From Klebsormidium nitens (Eukaryota; Streptophyta; Klebsormidiophyceae; Klebsormidiales; Klebsormidiaceae), in assembly GCA_000708835.1 (NCBI GenBank), contig DF236954.1:62001-126000 (forward strand): DNA of 64,000 nucleotides, written 5' to 3'. Each line of letters starts with the position of its first letter. The first letter of the stretch is position 1. The notes under the pieces were generated by a model that was not told where the DNA came from, searched no databases, and worked only from the letters and a program-made list of their open reading frames with translations. Positions 13,373-25,164 of the stretch are shown in pieces. Both the position numbers and the translations under genes were made by a program.

Positions 13373-16300
13373 ATGTTGCAGAGGGTGGATAAAGCCTTCT
13401 ATTACAAGCGGACCTCCATTGGCTTCGCTGTCAGCTTAGCTTTGCTAGTGTTTGCTGAGCGCAGCAGAGCAGACTTGGTAGAATCTGCACCTAGACCTGG
13501 GGCTCCTCTTCCTCCACCCATTCCTTCTGGCGAATGTCCCCTGGTCTTCCTGCAGGCAGACATACAGTATGCAAAGCAGACTGCATGCTCCTCAGGTAGG
13601 AACCGCATGTTGGTGTCAGCTAAACTTCTGCAATTCTTTCCAATTATTGGCTTGAAATATCACACTGTAGGTAGAACACTTGAAACTTTAAGGTCATAGT
13701 AAAGCCCTCAGGTGTGTCTGAAACCAACTCTTTATCTATACGAAGAAGTTGGGACCCTACGTGGCAGGCAACATAAGTGGAAGGATACACAGCTCCAGTA
13801 GACAAAAACTTCCTATCAAAGACTTTGGTAAATGAACAAGTGTCCCCCGAGCAAGCAACCTGGAAGATGGAAGGTTCCTTAGCTACACCCCCTCATCGGG
13901 CCACAAAGAATTTATCGTAGGACAGAGAGCTCGGTTTGCGCTTATTGGTCCATGACTTACAGTTCTGATAAATTACCCCTGTTGATAGTATATGGGTAAT
14001 CTAAAGCAGACCTTCATTAGATTGAGACACCCAGGCTCTGAGACCTGGGCTTACATGTCCCAATGCACGTCCTGCCACTGACAGAATCCTGAGCATGGTC
14101 TTGATAATTGTGAAGCTGACAGTCGGTTTGCTCCTTGGCTTCTTCAGGCACAGCTACTGCGAGCAGTGTAGGCGCAGCTGTTGCATCTGCCAACAGCCTA
14201 GCTACCACATGCTGCAGTCAACTGAAGGCTGTCCTTTGGAAGGCACGAGGGCGGTATGCCAACGAGACTGGACGCCTCCTCCTGCCTCAGGCATCTGCTG
14301 ACACTTGTGTCCAGGTACACATCTGAACTCAGTGTTTTTGTTCAAAGTCTTGCTTGCTAAGTCTACCAAATGCCCAGTCTTGGTTTCATATGATTGGCGC
14401 TCTGCTCCTAGATTGATGGTACTAGAAGAGTAGGGGTTCCCATGGAGAGTGCATTCGAGGGCTGGATCTCAAGCCGACTGATGCTCCAGCGAATTAGCCT
14501 GTAGAGTACAATGATGAGAATCTTGCAGGACACGATGGACTGTCTGCTTCCAAAGGCAACGCAGTATGCTGAGACAAGCTGCGAATCAATGCCCAAAGGG
14601 GTTTTTTTTCGCAGAGTTTGAACAACTCGGTGATAGCTGCTGGGCTACCTGCTGTTGGCACGTGCCAAATTGAGAGCGATGTATTCTCGGAAGATGCGGG
14701 GAAAGCATGTGGCGACGATCTCACGACTGTGTACAATTTTTGGTCTGCATCAAATCGGACTTTTCCAGGTATGTCAACGCTGCTATGAGTGTCAGTTGTG
14801 AAGATACTGATACTTTTGTTGGAGACAATGCTAGAACAGAGGGCTGCTTCCAAACGGTTTACTGGAAGTCCATCTATCAGGAGGTGATGTTCTTTTCAGC
14901 CATACTCAGATCGTCATGCACGAGTTGAGCTTATTATGGCATTACCAACACTGCAACGTTCTGAAGGACGGCTCGCTGCGAGGTGCGCGCAAGAAGAAGA
15001 CACTCAAAAGCTCGTTTCGAGCTTGTATCCCTACATATTTCTGAAGCAGCCCTATCGTACTTGCAGGAACGGTTGGTATCAGTTGCTATGGAGCAAATGC
15101 AGACTGCGGTCTCTGTACCACCCTCATTCAGAACAAGATTCTGTCACTAGGCAGCAGCGCCACGGCCTTGCTAGCATCGACGTCATGCCAAGGTAAGTTC
15201 CAGAAGGATATTGTAGTCCCTCTAGGAAAGATGCTTGCTTGATTTGAAGTACGGAAATCTTTCATTGCTTGTGCGCCTGAATGAAACAAGAAGGTTCAAG
15301 TCTGAGATAATCATCCGGAGACTTCTTCACGGAAAGCGCAGTCAACCGGAGACGTCCGTTGATGGCCTTTTTGTGCCGACTTCTGCACTTGGAACCAAAA
15401 ACTTGAATATTGAAGCATTCCTGCATACCGCAACGAACCTGCCTGAAACGAACCTGAGAGGCGAGGGTCCCGCCTCCAGTCTAAGAGTCCAAGCCCTCCT
15501 TTCGCTAGATCTGCGACTCGTTCATGTAGCTCGGTAGCAAAAACAAGAGCTGGGCTTGGTAAAAGAAAGGATTCTCCGGCAACGAAAAGTCGCAGGGTTG
15601 GGCAGGCACGTGATATCCCAGACTGTTACCCTTTTTCCGCAGATCTTGCTCAGGTTGCAATGGCCGCGGCGGCATACCCCCTCGCCATCGCAAACGGCAT
15701 CGCTCGGTGCCTTTACACCGTGGACATTGCACCCATTCCTCAAGCAACCAAGTGCACGTCGTACGATTGGTCGAGGCAGAACTGGACGTCCATCGTTCGC
15801 AGCTGCGGGCCGGAGAAGTATCGAGCGGACCGCTGCTGTAATCTTATATACGGACAGTACCAGATGATGCTGGCAGCCAGCCTGAACAAGACGAACTACG
15901 TGTTGGACCAGGTGAGACGCGCTTCGCATGGATGTCAGGAGCGATCGCGCGCGCGCACAGGAAGATTTTGCTGCTAAACAGGCCTCGTTAGCACCGTGGT
16001 TAAGGCGCTAAGCAGTCCGCCCACCCAGGGTCTGCTCGGCGTCCCGTTTACCTTACTCTGGTCCAGGGTCTGGTGAGGAGAAACCAAGTTCCGGTTACTT
16101 TAACCAGAGTCTGGTCGAGGGTCTGGTTAAATTTTCAACCAGACTGTCAATTCGGAGGGTTTGAGATCTTCTTGAGACCAAAGCGCGTCGTTTCTTTGCA
16201 CGGCCATAGTGGGGTGCTGCCTGACAATAGGGTCCGACCATCTTGGCCACAACCTGCTTCTACGCGGAAATCTGTGCTGTATCATACTGCAGGTAGGCAT

Positions 16301-19300
16301 TCGTATCTCCATTTCGTACCTCAGACAGGCGATACTTGTATTTTGCTACCTACGGATATGGTTGAAGGATTTGTTTTCACCGGCACTGCAATCTGTTGAA
16401 GCGATCCGTTTTTCCGATAGCCCCTTTTGGAAGGCGCCTTTGCCGGGGCGAAAACGGCGAGTCACCCGACACTTCTCAACACCGGTGGTTTGCTCGTTTG
16501 CGGAGTCTCCTTCTTTTGTTTGTTCTTTTTGCCCGTGGAAACACGTTCATACGATCCTCCGCAACCAGGACCTACAAAACTGTCCAGTCGAGGTAGTAGC
16601 TCTCACGGAGACTCCGCAATACCCTAGGCAAAGGACCTTCAACTTCTCTTTTCACTTCAGGGGCAATCCGACGTATGCTTCTCGGAATTCAAGGCTTCAC
16701 TCGTCGCGCAAGGCATTCCCCCCGCCACGCCAGAGCTCTGTCGCGTGACACCCGCAAGCGGTCTCTTGAACATCGGTTGTTTCAACTACTCCACACTTCA
16801 ACAAACGATTCCCACCCGTTACTTCCATTACTTTGCGGGCAACTGCACGCGTGCGTCGCCCGACAACTGCCGCCACTGCACACAAACTCTCATCGACGTT
16901 GGAACCGAGCTTGCGAACAACACCAGTGTCGAGTACCTGAACTCTTGCCAGCAGCTGGCTGTGCATCAGTATTACCGGTGGCTTGGCAGGATCGACTTAC
17001 CACCCGAGCCAGCGAATTGCTACTATCAATTTCCCCCGGGGCTGGAGCTCACGATAGTGCCCTTACCCCCGGGCAAAAGCTCGTCCAAAGTTGGCCTCGT
17101 AGCCGGGCTGAGTTCCGCAAGCGCGGCTGTGCTTCTTGCGGTACTAGCGGGTGTTGCCTTCTTCCTGTGGAGGCGTTATCCTCTGTACAAGGCCGAGTGG
17201 GACGCCGAGAAGAAGACGCTCGGCCGCTTATCGTCGCTGCGACAGAGGGTCGTGGGGACGCGGTTGCAAGTGTTCACGAAGAAGCAGCTGAGTAAAGCGA
17301 CCCAGGACTTCAGCGAGAGCCGTTTGGTGGGCGTTGGGGGTTCGGGAAAAGTGTACGTCGGAGAGCTGAACGGGGAAGTAGTTGCGGTGAAGGACGCCAC
17401 GTTTGGGTCCAACAAAAATGGAGCCAAGGTAAGAAGGCAACTTGAGCTGTACAGGATGTGAAAAGCCTTTGTTATTAGGAACGCGATCAGTACTTCGCAG
17501 TCTAAACTTCTCTTACACGCATCTTTGATCGCCCCGAATCGCTCCAAGACTGCCTTTGGAAAATAATGATCTTGGGAAAAGGCGTTTTCTTGGGGAGTGG
17601 CTTCGTGATCAAAACCAAGTGATCAAAGGTAATCTGGGGTGCAAGATGGGTTCGGGTCGGGGGGGGGAACTAGATTGGAATTTCTTGCTTGGACGGTGGC
17701 AATATGACGGTGGACTAGGAGCGGCCGCTTGTTTCGGTTCGTGTCCAAGCCCTCCAGACAATTCTGCTCATCCATCGGTGGAAGTCTTTACTCTCCCGTC
17801 CTTCCTGGCACTTTTTGGCTCTTCAGAACTGACAGGTTTTGTCCTCGCAACAACACGAATCGTTTTCTCAATGATCGAAATACAGAAGGATTCGAGAGGT
17901 CTGTAGGACATACGCCATAATTGGCATCGAACCCGACATTGACTATCGGCGGGTTGGTCAAAGGGCACTTGATAAGCCACGAGCTGGTCAAGTACACTAA
18001 TGGTCAACCTGTGTTTGCTGCAGGAAGCATGGAACGAGGTCGCAACTCTGGCCCAGTACCGGCACCGTCATCTGGTGGTCCTTAAGGGCTGCTGCATCTC
18101 CGGAACGCACTCCTTGTGAGTTGGCCACTGCCTTTGCACTGCAGGCGAGAGAGTTGTCTGCGCTTCTTGTTGCTCGTTCGGGATGTCAGCTTGTTACAGA
18201 AGTTGTGATCTTCAGTCGCTTGATTTGGGCAGCTCACAGGAAGTTCGACGCCGGATCCCTTTTGAAGCTCTTCTCAGGGCGTTGATGGTTTCCGCCGCGT
18301 TCTTTCAGCTCCACTTCCTCGTGTCCGTCACAGCCCTACAACACCTTGCACTGCTCGTCAATACACTTGTCCTGGCTGCCAACCACAGACTTTCGACGCT
18401 TTGCAGAAAAAGATATACCGACCCGGGAACAGCTGCTTGACCATAATTGATTCCCTCTGCAGCCTGGTCTACGAGTTTCTGGAGCAAGGCAGCGTCGACG
18501 ACCACCTGTGCCCGGTGGGGGTAGTCCCGGTTGGCCGCCCCGCTGAGCACAGTGTGCGCGCGCACTACTTGGACTGGCCCACGCGCGAGAAGATCGCCCT
18601 GGGGACGGCCAAGGGGCTGGCCTACCTGCACGAGGTGAGTCAAGTCGCCGTGTCAGGAGAAGCTGATAAGTTTCGAAGTTCCGACCCTTTCAGATAGGAG
18701 GAACTCGATTTGGAAGAAGGAACAATCTGCTGATGCTTCATGAGATTGAGCTTTTGTCTGCGATTTTTGAGGCCGGTGATTTGAAGATCGAGTGTCCGCT
18801 GATACTAAACTTTTCTGATCATCCCCTTAACCGCAAGCTCGTTGATTGGGGCTTCGTTGGCATCGTTTCTTCAGGGCCTTTTCCGGAATGAAGTCGGAAG
18901 ACACACAGACATTTGCAAGCAGGAGTTAGTGGCATGGCAGATACTCTGCTCTTGGTCATTCTAAGTTCCACCTGAGCTGTCTGTTTGCGGGTCCTGCAGT
19001 AAAGGCGACATTTTTCCCTTGATTCGACAACGGTCCGTAAAAGCTATATCTTTTCTCCCCCAAGAGTGTAAGCCGCGGTGTATTCACCGAGACGTGAAGC
19101 TGAGCAACATCTTGCTGACCAACGAATTTGAAGCCAAGTTGGCCGACTTCGGACTTGCAAGGCGTACAGACCCGCATGACACGCACGTCACCACAGGTGG
19201 GTGTTTCTTTCCGGAATGAAGCATGCGGTAGCCATGACTCAGTGCATCATGTGCATCGGATTCAAAAGCTTCACGCACGTAGACACTAGGTGAGCCTCAC

Positions 19301-21638
19301 TTTATTGTGCCTTACTCGGAGTCCAAGAAGCTGAGAAGGAAGATTTCCAGGCGGCGGTAATTCAGAAGCCTCACCCTTAGGGTTGCGGTCTCTCGCCGTT
19401 TCCTCGACGCTCGGAGGACTGCTCTTACTCAGTTGCCTCTCCAAGTACGGTACTGAGACGAGAGATTTGTGCTTGAGCACTCCTGCTGGTCATCACATAC
19501 GTTGGACAACCGGCTCCGGGCTGTCCCTGCAATTGACCCCTCTTATAGCAGCAAGGATGACTTCACTGAGTTTGTGATTCACTTTTCTGTTTGCAGCGAT
19601 CGCCGGCACGTGGGGCTACTTAAGCCCCGAGTACATGGCCACCGGGAAGCTCACCGAGAAGAGTGACGTGTACAGCTTCGGGGTGGTGCTGCTCTGCCTC
19701 GCGGCCGGGAGAAGGCCCACTCAACCCAACGGACCAGAGGACCAGGTAAGAACTCGGGGCGGTACCCTCTCCGTCTCTGGTTCTTGAGCCGAAAATGATG
19801 CTGATAAGGCATAGCTGGGCGGCTCGCTTTTACAGTACGCTTTGACCAGACGTTCATTTAGTTATGTCCACTCTTTTGACATCAGCTTCGGATTGGGGTG
19901 GTTGCGGAAACGCTTCCCCAATTTGCGGTTGATTCGAGCGGTGACCGTGGCACTGGTGGGGACCTTCGCCGTCAAGTTCTCGTTAACCAGATCAGAAACG
20001 TTTCGTGCCGCCAAAAGCCTGGTCGAAGCGTCAATCAACAGCTTTACTTTCGACTCGTACGTACCGTACCGTACCCAGCGCTTCGAAGTCACAAGCCGCC
20101 CCAACAAGGTGCAAGGTTTCTTGGAGAGTCTTTCTGACAAGAACCCGCCGTAGATCGCTTTCGCCCCCTCGTTGGTTGCCTTTCATCTTTAGGAAAGTAC
20201 ACTCTGCAAGTCCAACAGAGGGCGAATCCTACTTTCAATCGCTCTTGTCATCATTCCGCCAGATCCACCTACCGGAATGGGCGTGGTCCCTTGCGGAACG
20301 GAACGAGCTCGAGCAACTGATCGACCCGCGGCTCGAAGGGGAGCAACGGGAGTACGCGGCGAACATGGAGCGCACGACCAAGGTGAGAAGTCGCCCGTCT
20401 CTCTTCTCTCAGAACACGTCAGGGCGTACGTCAGCTTTTGAAAGGGCGGCAGGGAACAGATGGGCTGGCGGCTGTCAAGAAGGGGTTTCGCGGTCACGGT
20501 GCGGAACTGATCATGTCGCATCAAAAATGGCGACCACGCACCTACGCATACCCCCTTTTCTGTCAATGAACAAGATCAGTGCTTCGCAGCGCCATGAAGA
20601 GAGACATCATGAACTTTGTCGCTCCAAACGAGTCTTCTGCCGCTTGCAGTATTTCCTGCAATAAAGGGTATTATTGGATCGGACTCGTGACGTTGCCCAG
20701 AAATTCTGATTAGAACGGCGTTGTATCATCGACTTTTCACCGACGTTGTGTTATAGACTTTTTCCCGGCGTCCATCAAGCCGGTCCCGGTGCTTTCAGGT
20801 CACCAAGAGCCACTGGTGTAAAATTTCGGCAACATGAAAGCAATACTGCGAGCTTGCAGTCGCCCTATGGTTGTTTTGGGTAAAGTCTTTATGGGTGCCG
20901 GTCGCTCACCTAAAGGTACTACCACCACCCCGACGTCCTTCAGGAATGACTCCTACCAGGTCAAACTTCCTTTCAAGTTGGGAATGTCAGTCTCTCCGAT
21001 CCGCTGGGCCTCCTTGCGCAATAGAGATGGCGTGTTCTGGTGTTACTGACGGCGGCGGAGGCAGCTCGATCCTCGAGCTTGCACTTTTCGATGGGGCCAT
21101 CGTTCAGCGGCTTTGTACTACTGCGCCAATGCGAGTCAACGCGACTTTCGGAAGGCAACGAATCAAGTACATATATCATTGATCGCTTCTATGCTAGAGC
21201 TTTGTATTCAAAAGCGAAAGAGGGCGGGGACCCCCGCCTGTATGCAGAAAGCGCGCGCAGTTCAAGGGCACCAAAACCGGGTGGACGAATTGGCTGCTTA
21301 CTTAACTCAACAGGTTCCCTTTCGTTCCGGTTTCTACTTTCTGTGATCAGTCTTTTGAGTCTTTTTAACCCCTTTTCCAGATTGCTCTGCTGTGCGTCCA
21401 CACGGCGGCCAGCGTCCGGCCCAGCATGCGGCAGTGCGCGGACATGCTCTTGGGGCGGATGGAGGTGCCCCGGCTTCCGAGGCGCCCCCCGACCCTCTAT
21501 ACAATCTCCTCGTTGGCGTCGTCCGATCCTGATAGTTCAGCGGGGCTTTCCTTGGGGCAACAGAGCTCGAGCCTGAGCACTGGGGGCGCCGGAGGGTTCT
21601 CCACTTCAAGCGATCATGATGCGAAAAGCATCCCTTAG
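13373..21638 (+). CDS. Receptor-like kinase with two SPARK-type ectodomains
   Basis: Twelve exons join in phase: 13373-13595, 14148-14314, 14615-14768, 15067-15192, 15643-15911, 16661-17428, 18024-18115, 18463-18634, 19067-19196, 19597-19745, 20263-20382, 21381-21638 (stop TAG), giving 875 residues. Order: an N-terminal signal segment; module 1 (CPL, then TCCSQL, DTC, VGTC, KAC, ISC, CGLC, TSC, ARC); module 2 (TKC, RSC, RCC, DVC, ELC, IGC, GNC, CRHC, NSC, NCY); a TM helix around '[16 protein letters not shown]'; and a kinase with glycine loop [12 protein letters not shown] lysine, [11 protein letters not shown] and '[20 protein letters not shown]'. The Cys pattern matches the SPARK ectodomain of the RKF3/At1g11050/ARK1-like plant kinases, here twice. 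All catalytic kinase residues are present, so it should be an active plasma-membrane Ser/Thr kinase. The ligand is unknown. The exon starting at 19067 uses acceptor 'caagag', which gives a loop one residue shorter than usual before HRD. Confidence 0.88.
15975..16150 (+). repeat. Intronic SINE/MITE-like element with inverted repeats
   Basis: Inside the kinase intron 15912-16660, the segment near 15985 has a tRNA-like D-arm phrase (gtggttaaggcg). It is followed by several 'ggtctggt' motifs, and AACCAGA / TCTGGTT arms are separated by about 12 bp. I see no B box (GGTTCGA) at tRNA spacing, so it is not a tRNA gene. It could be a short tRNA-derived SINE relic or a foldback element. Confidence 0.3.
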
Positions 21639-23218
21639 GTTTTGTTGATTCTCTCGATGTGGGGTCTGCTTCCGGCTTATCAAAATGTGTTTGTACCGCT
21701 TACAGTACGCTGATCCACTTCCAAGCTAGCTACTTAAACAGCATATTTCGTCTTTGGGACATGTAGTTATAAGTGACGTTTAACAGTAAGTGTATTATAG
21801 AAGATGGTCACAGGAAGATAACACTGATTCTTCCAGCCGACGGAACAGAAGTAACTTAGTACGTCGGGGTTTATGACAGTCAAATAGGTACAGTATAGAA
21901 AGTTTGAAGCGGCCCCGGATGTTAGAAGACCTGAAGTACCCGCGCCTTCCTCAGGAAAAGACGTGAGTACATTAGTCCAAAGAGAATCGATTATGTTGCA
22001 AGCAACCCGTCAGTAGCGAGTGATCGAGTACCCCGTTACCTGCAGTCTTTTTGCCCCCGTTACATTGCTTTACGGATCGCGACACTCTGTCTTCTCTCTA
22101 GAATCTAGAATGTTCTCCCCAGATCAAGACGTCTTCGCCAGTTGTCCTCTCATTCTTACTAGTTCTTTCGCGATTGGAAAGCCCTTTTTCTTATGGCTTC
22201 AATCGTTGCTTCTCTGATCACGATCTGAGCCCACCTTCGAATTTCTTTACTACCATCTTGTTTTTTGGCTGACTGAATTGGAGACGCCTTCGAGCAGGAA
22301 ATGCGTTCGTAGGAGAACGGCCTACGAAGCCGGCGGCAGCCGACAGCCTTCACGTACCCTGCCATAGAACCGCCGACAAGATTCGCAGACACTCGTTTTC
22401 GTAGATAGCGCAATACCGCTTTACATCTTTTCAGAGGTCCCTGATCCGAATGCGGCAGTGCGCTAAACCGATTGAGCCTTCTGCACCAGGTCGAAGATTG
22501 CAGCTTCATTCCAAACTTAAGACTCATGTGTCTGAAAGAGGATGTCTCGTTCGCCGTGAATCAGGCCCGAATGAAGGCAATAATCCCGTCTGTTCAAATC
22601 TCGGCCGTTCTGTTGACAGACTGCCCGCGTCATCCACCCAAGAAAGCCCAGCAGCTGATAAAAGCGCTCGCGTCAAATTTCTCTTCAAGTGCGCTCGCCT
22701 ATCAATTGTAAGGTAGCGTCTTCAAACGCGGATACATCATCTGAAAGCTTCTGGCCCAAAAGTTTTTGCATGTCTCTCCGGCTTAACGACGTTTCTTTCG
22801 GCTACGTTTTGTCAGGCTACAGGAGTGGTGCGAGGTCAGATGTCAAATATCATATGCTGTACTCGTTCCAAAGAAACACCATCGGTTGCCGCTCCGTATA
22901 TTCTTCTTGCGCGCCGTGATTGCACAGACCGCTTAATTGAGGTGCCCACTATGCGGAGCGGTCTGAGTCAAATCTAAAAACCGATACAAGCTGATAGACG
23001 CGCGCTTCTGGCAGCTTCGAATTGGTGAGGTCCGGACTCATTCTCACAGACTCTTCAAATTGGTCACTGATGTATACAGATCATTAGACTTGCCTACAGT
23101 AAGTCAAAATACCGGAGACAGAGGAGAAGGTACGGATCGAACGAGGGAGAGAGCTTCGAGGTGCATGCTCACTACGTGCCGGCTTCCCAATCCTGAAAGG
23201 TAACCATTGTGAACTCGG
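21639..23218. other. Intergenic region, nothing recognised
   Basis: About 1.6 kb between the kinase stop and the F-box cluster. Overlapping open frames on both strands near 22159-22716 are basic, show no motif I know, and overlap one another. I see no support for a gene. Confidence 0.5.
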
Positions 23219-23770
23219 TTGGCTAGCCATCAGCCTAGATGCACACATACAGCAACTTTGTGTTCCGCCGCATCGAAGCTCTTTGAGAACACGACTGTGG
23301 ACCCAGCTTGCCATAATATGCAGCATAAGTCAGTAAAAGCCGATCATACTGCAGGAGGAGAAGACACTCAGGTACACGTGGATTTGGATCATGCTTCACG
23401 AAATGGAGAGCTTTAAGAGATTACTCGATTTTCTTGGACTGCTTCGAACAAGTCAACAGTTTCACTATGGAAGATTGTCTAGTTGTCTACTCACAGGGAC
23501 TATGTTGAAGCAGAAGAGTGTTCATGACGGAACACAGAACAAACTGCTCTATGTTAGCTCTACTAACTAAGCAGCATTACAACAAGCCGTACTACCCTGT
23601 TGCTATATGTTGATCCTAACCGGGGCGACTGTTCCTTTGAGATAACCAATGGCCATGCATTCTTGGTTATAGAAACTATAAAGGCCTTGACTGCGTGTAC
23701 TACAAGAGATAAAAGTACCAGTTATTTCCGCTCTCTACTTAAGTGCTACGCCTTTCTGAAAGTGGCGCCT
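23219..23770. repeat. 3' flank of F-box A, duplicated with 27396-27908
   Basis: Blocks of this stretch recur beside F-box C: 'tgttccgcc' plus 'tttgagaacac', 'gaagcagaag', and the 3' stretch leading into the stop codons ('ttagatccagttttt', 'ggtgcttcatgaagaa'). The similarity continues through the coding region, so the duplicated unit includes the 3' flank as well as the gene. Confidence 0.65.
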
Positions 23771-24811
23771 TTAGATCCAGTTTTTGAGTTCTGGTGCTTC
23801 ATGAAGAAGCTTTACGATGTCCTTCAGTGGCAGATACGTTGCGCCGGTGAAGAATCTACTTTCAGGAGATTCCGGAACTAAGGAGGACCTTTCGAAAGCC
23901 TCCCAGTTGATGAAGCCGACCTCCACAGCAATCTTATCAAACAAGTGCACGAGGTACTCGGAAGTCTCCCATTCAGGTAACAAGCTGCGCGTAGAAAAGG
24001 TTGAGAACCGTTCAACGTGGTCGTCGTAGCACCGCAGGCGCATCATGGCTCCAGCGCGATTGCGCGCCATAAAGTATGTTTCACCCTCGCCGTCTTCAAA
24101 TGCCTTGAAGCGTTCAGGCTGCAGCGCCGTTGATGCTTGCAAGCGGTGGTAGCGACCCTCTGCTCCTTCTTCCGGAGCCACCAGAGACTCGTAGGTCGCG
24201 GGCTTGCAGTGATCCAGCAGGCTCTGCAGCTTTCCGTCGGCCTTGCGCATGAGCTTCCACGAAAACAGTACGACTGACCGCTGAGGCTCCACAGGAGAAG
24301 TGGTGCATTGCCGCCGAGCTGCTTTAGGCGTCAGACGCATCGTATTGACCACTGCCTTGCAACCAACATTCTTGGGATGCTTGAACTCCCACTCATCCTG
24401 GCAGCCCTGGAACTCGATTTCAAGCTCGCTGCACTCTGCTGAACAAAACAATTGACTTTTGTTCATGGAGACGTCCATCAGCATGACGTGAGCTGAAAGG
24501 TCCAAATCTGGGGGAGTCACCCTCTGAGAGTCGCAATTCTGATGAACTTCACCCGCCACTTTCCCGGTGAGTTTCATGAAAAGTTGTTTGTAGAGGCAGA
24601 CCCCTCCGATCCCACCATAGTGTTTGACCACGAGTTCCATAGCTGGAGATGTTGTGATAGAAGGGCTGTGGCGCTCGCAAAAGGTCTTCCAGGCAAGGCT
24701 TCCGTCCAGCGCTTGCCTGAGCGACGTTGAGAGAAGGGCCAGGCTGCATGTCTCCTTGGTTGTCAGAAAGGAGAGCAGGTAGTCGAAAGGAGGAGTATCA
24801 AGCGCCTCCGT
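23771..24811 (-). pseudogene. F-box-like gene A with start codon ATG changed to ACG
   Basis: The frame is open from 24811 to the stop at 23771 (346 residues) and aligns along its whole length with F-box C, with small indels only. The first residues 'EALDTPPFDYLLSFL' match C's 'EALDAPLFDYLLSFL', but the codon where C has ATG is ACG here (24811-24809), with an in-frame TGA two codons upstream. Two readings are possible: a start-lost gene, or initiation at ACG, which has A at -3 and G at +4. The next ATG (24640) would remove the F-box-like N-terminus. The rest of the protein has the family blocks 'HVMLMDV', 'FCSAE', 'FQGCQDEWEFKHPKNVGCKAV', 'FSWKLMRKADGKL' and a C-terminal 'FFTGATYLPLKDIVKLLHEAP'. 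No frameshift or internal stop is present, so any loss is recent. Confidence 0.6.
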
Positions 24812-25164
24812 GTTTCAGCTTTGAGTGCAGAAGTGCAGTGCTATGCAGTTCGTTTCTGAGGACACAGTTTCACCTGAGGACGCGGCCCCGCAAGCGCCGC
24901 GGGCGCCTCTAGCCCATCAAACCCGGCGCGATCTAAACCCCTGCTCTTGCATTAAGGCGGCCGCGCAAACGCGCGCCGACGGCCGCGCGGCATCGCGCGC
25001 GGAAACGCGACGCACTAGAGTCAGTAGAGTGCTCGTCTCTTGAGGAATGCACATGCCAAAGCGCTCACCCCGTTTTGTTCAGTTCAGAAAGTTGTTTCAG
25101 AGCTGCGATTGGCTTTAATACTTCATTTGCTTGCCAAATTTCGCCTGGAAGCTAAGTCTTCATC
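24812..25164. promoter_or_regulatory. Divergent promoter region F-box A/B with CpG-rich box
   Basis: A CpG-rich block (about 24880-25012) lies between the two outward-facing genes. It contains aaggcggccgcgcaa at 24954-24968, an identical 15-mer to 29084-29098 upstream of F-box C. The two copies lie about 145-150 bp upstream of the A and C start positions. Conserved position and sequence suggest a shared promoter element carried along by the duplication. Confidence 0.55.

Noticed and set aside
14412-14505. A possible extra exon in the receptor kinase between 14314 and 14615
   Set aside because: It reaches a TAG with no good donor. Direct joining of 14314 to 14615 preserves phase and gives the expected SPARK spacing between cysteines.
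15978-16060. A tRNA gene suggested by gtggttaaggcg
   Set aside because: No B box or acceptor-stem pairing at tRNA spacing.
22159-22716. Opposing overlapping open frames upstream of the F-box cluster
   Set aside because: No recognisable motif, basic composition, mutual overlap; no evidence that either is coding.
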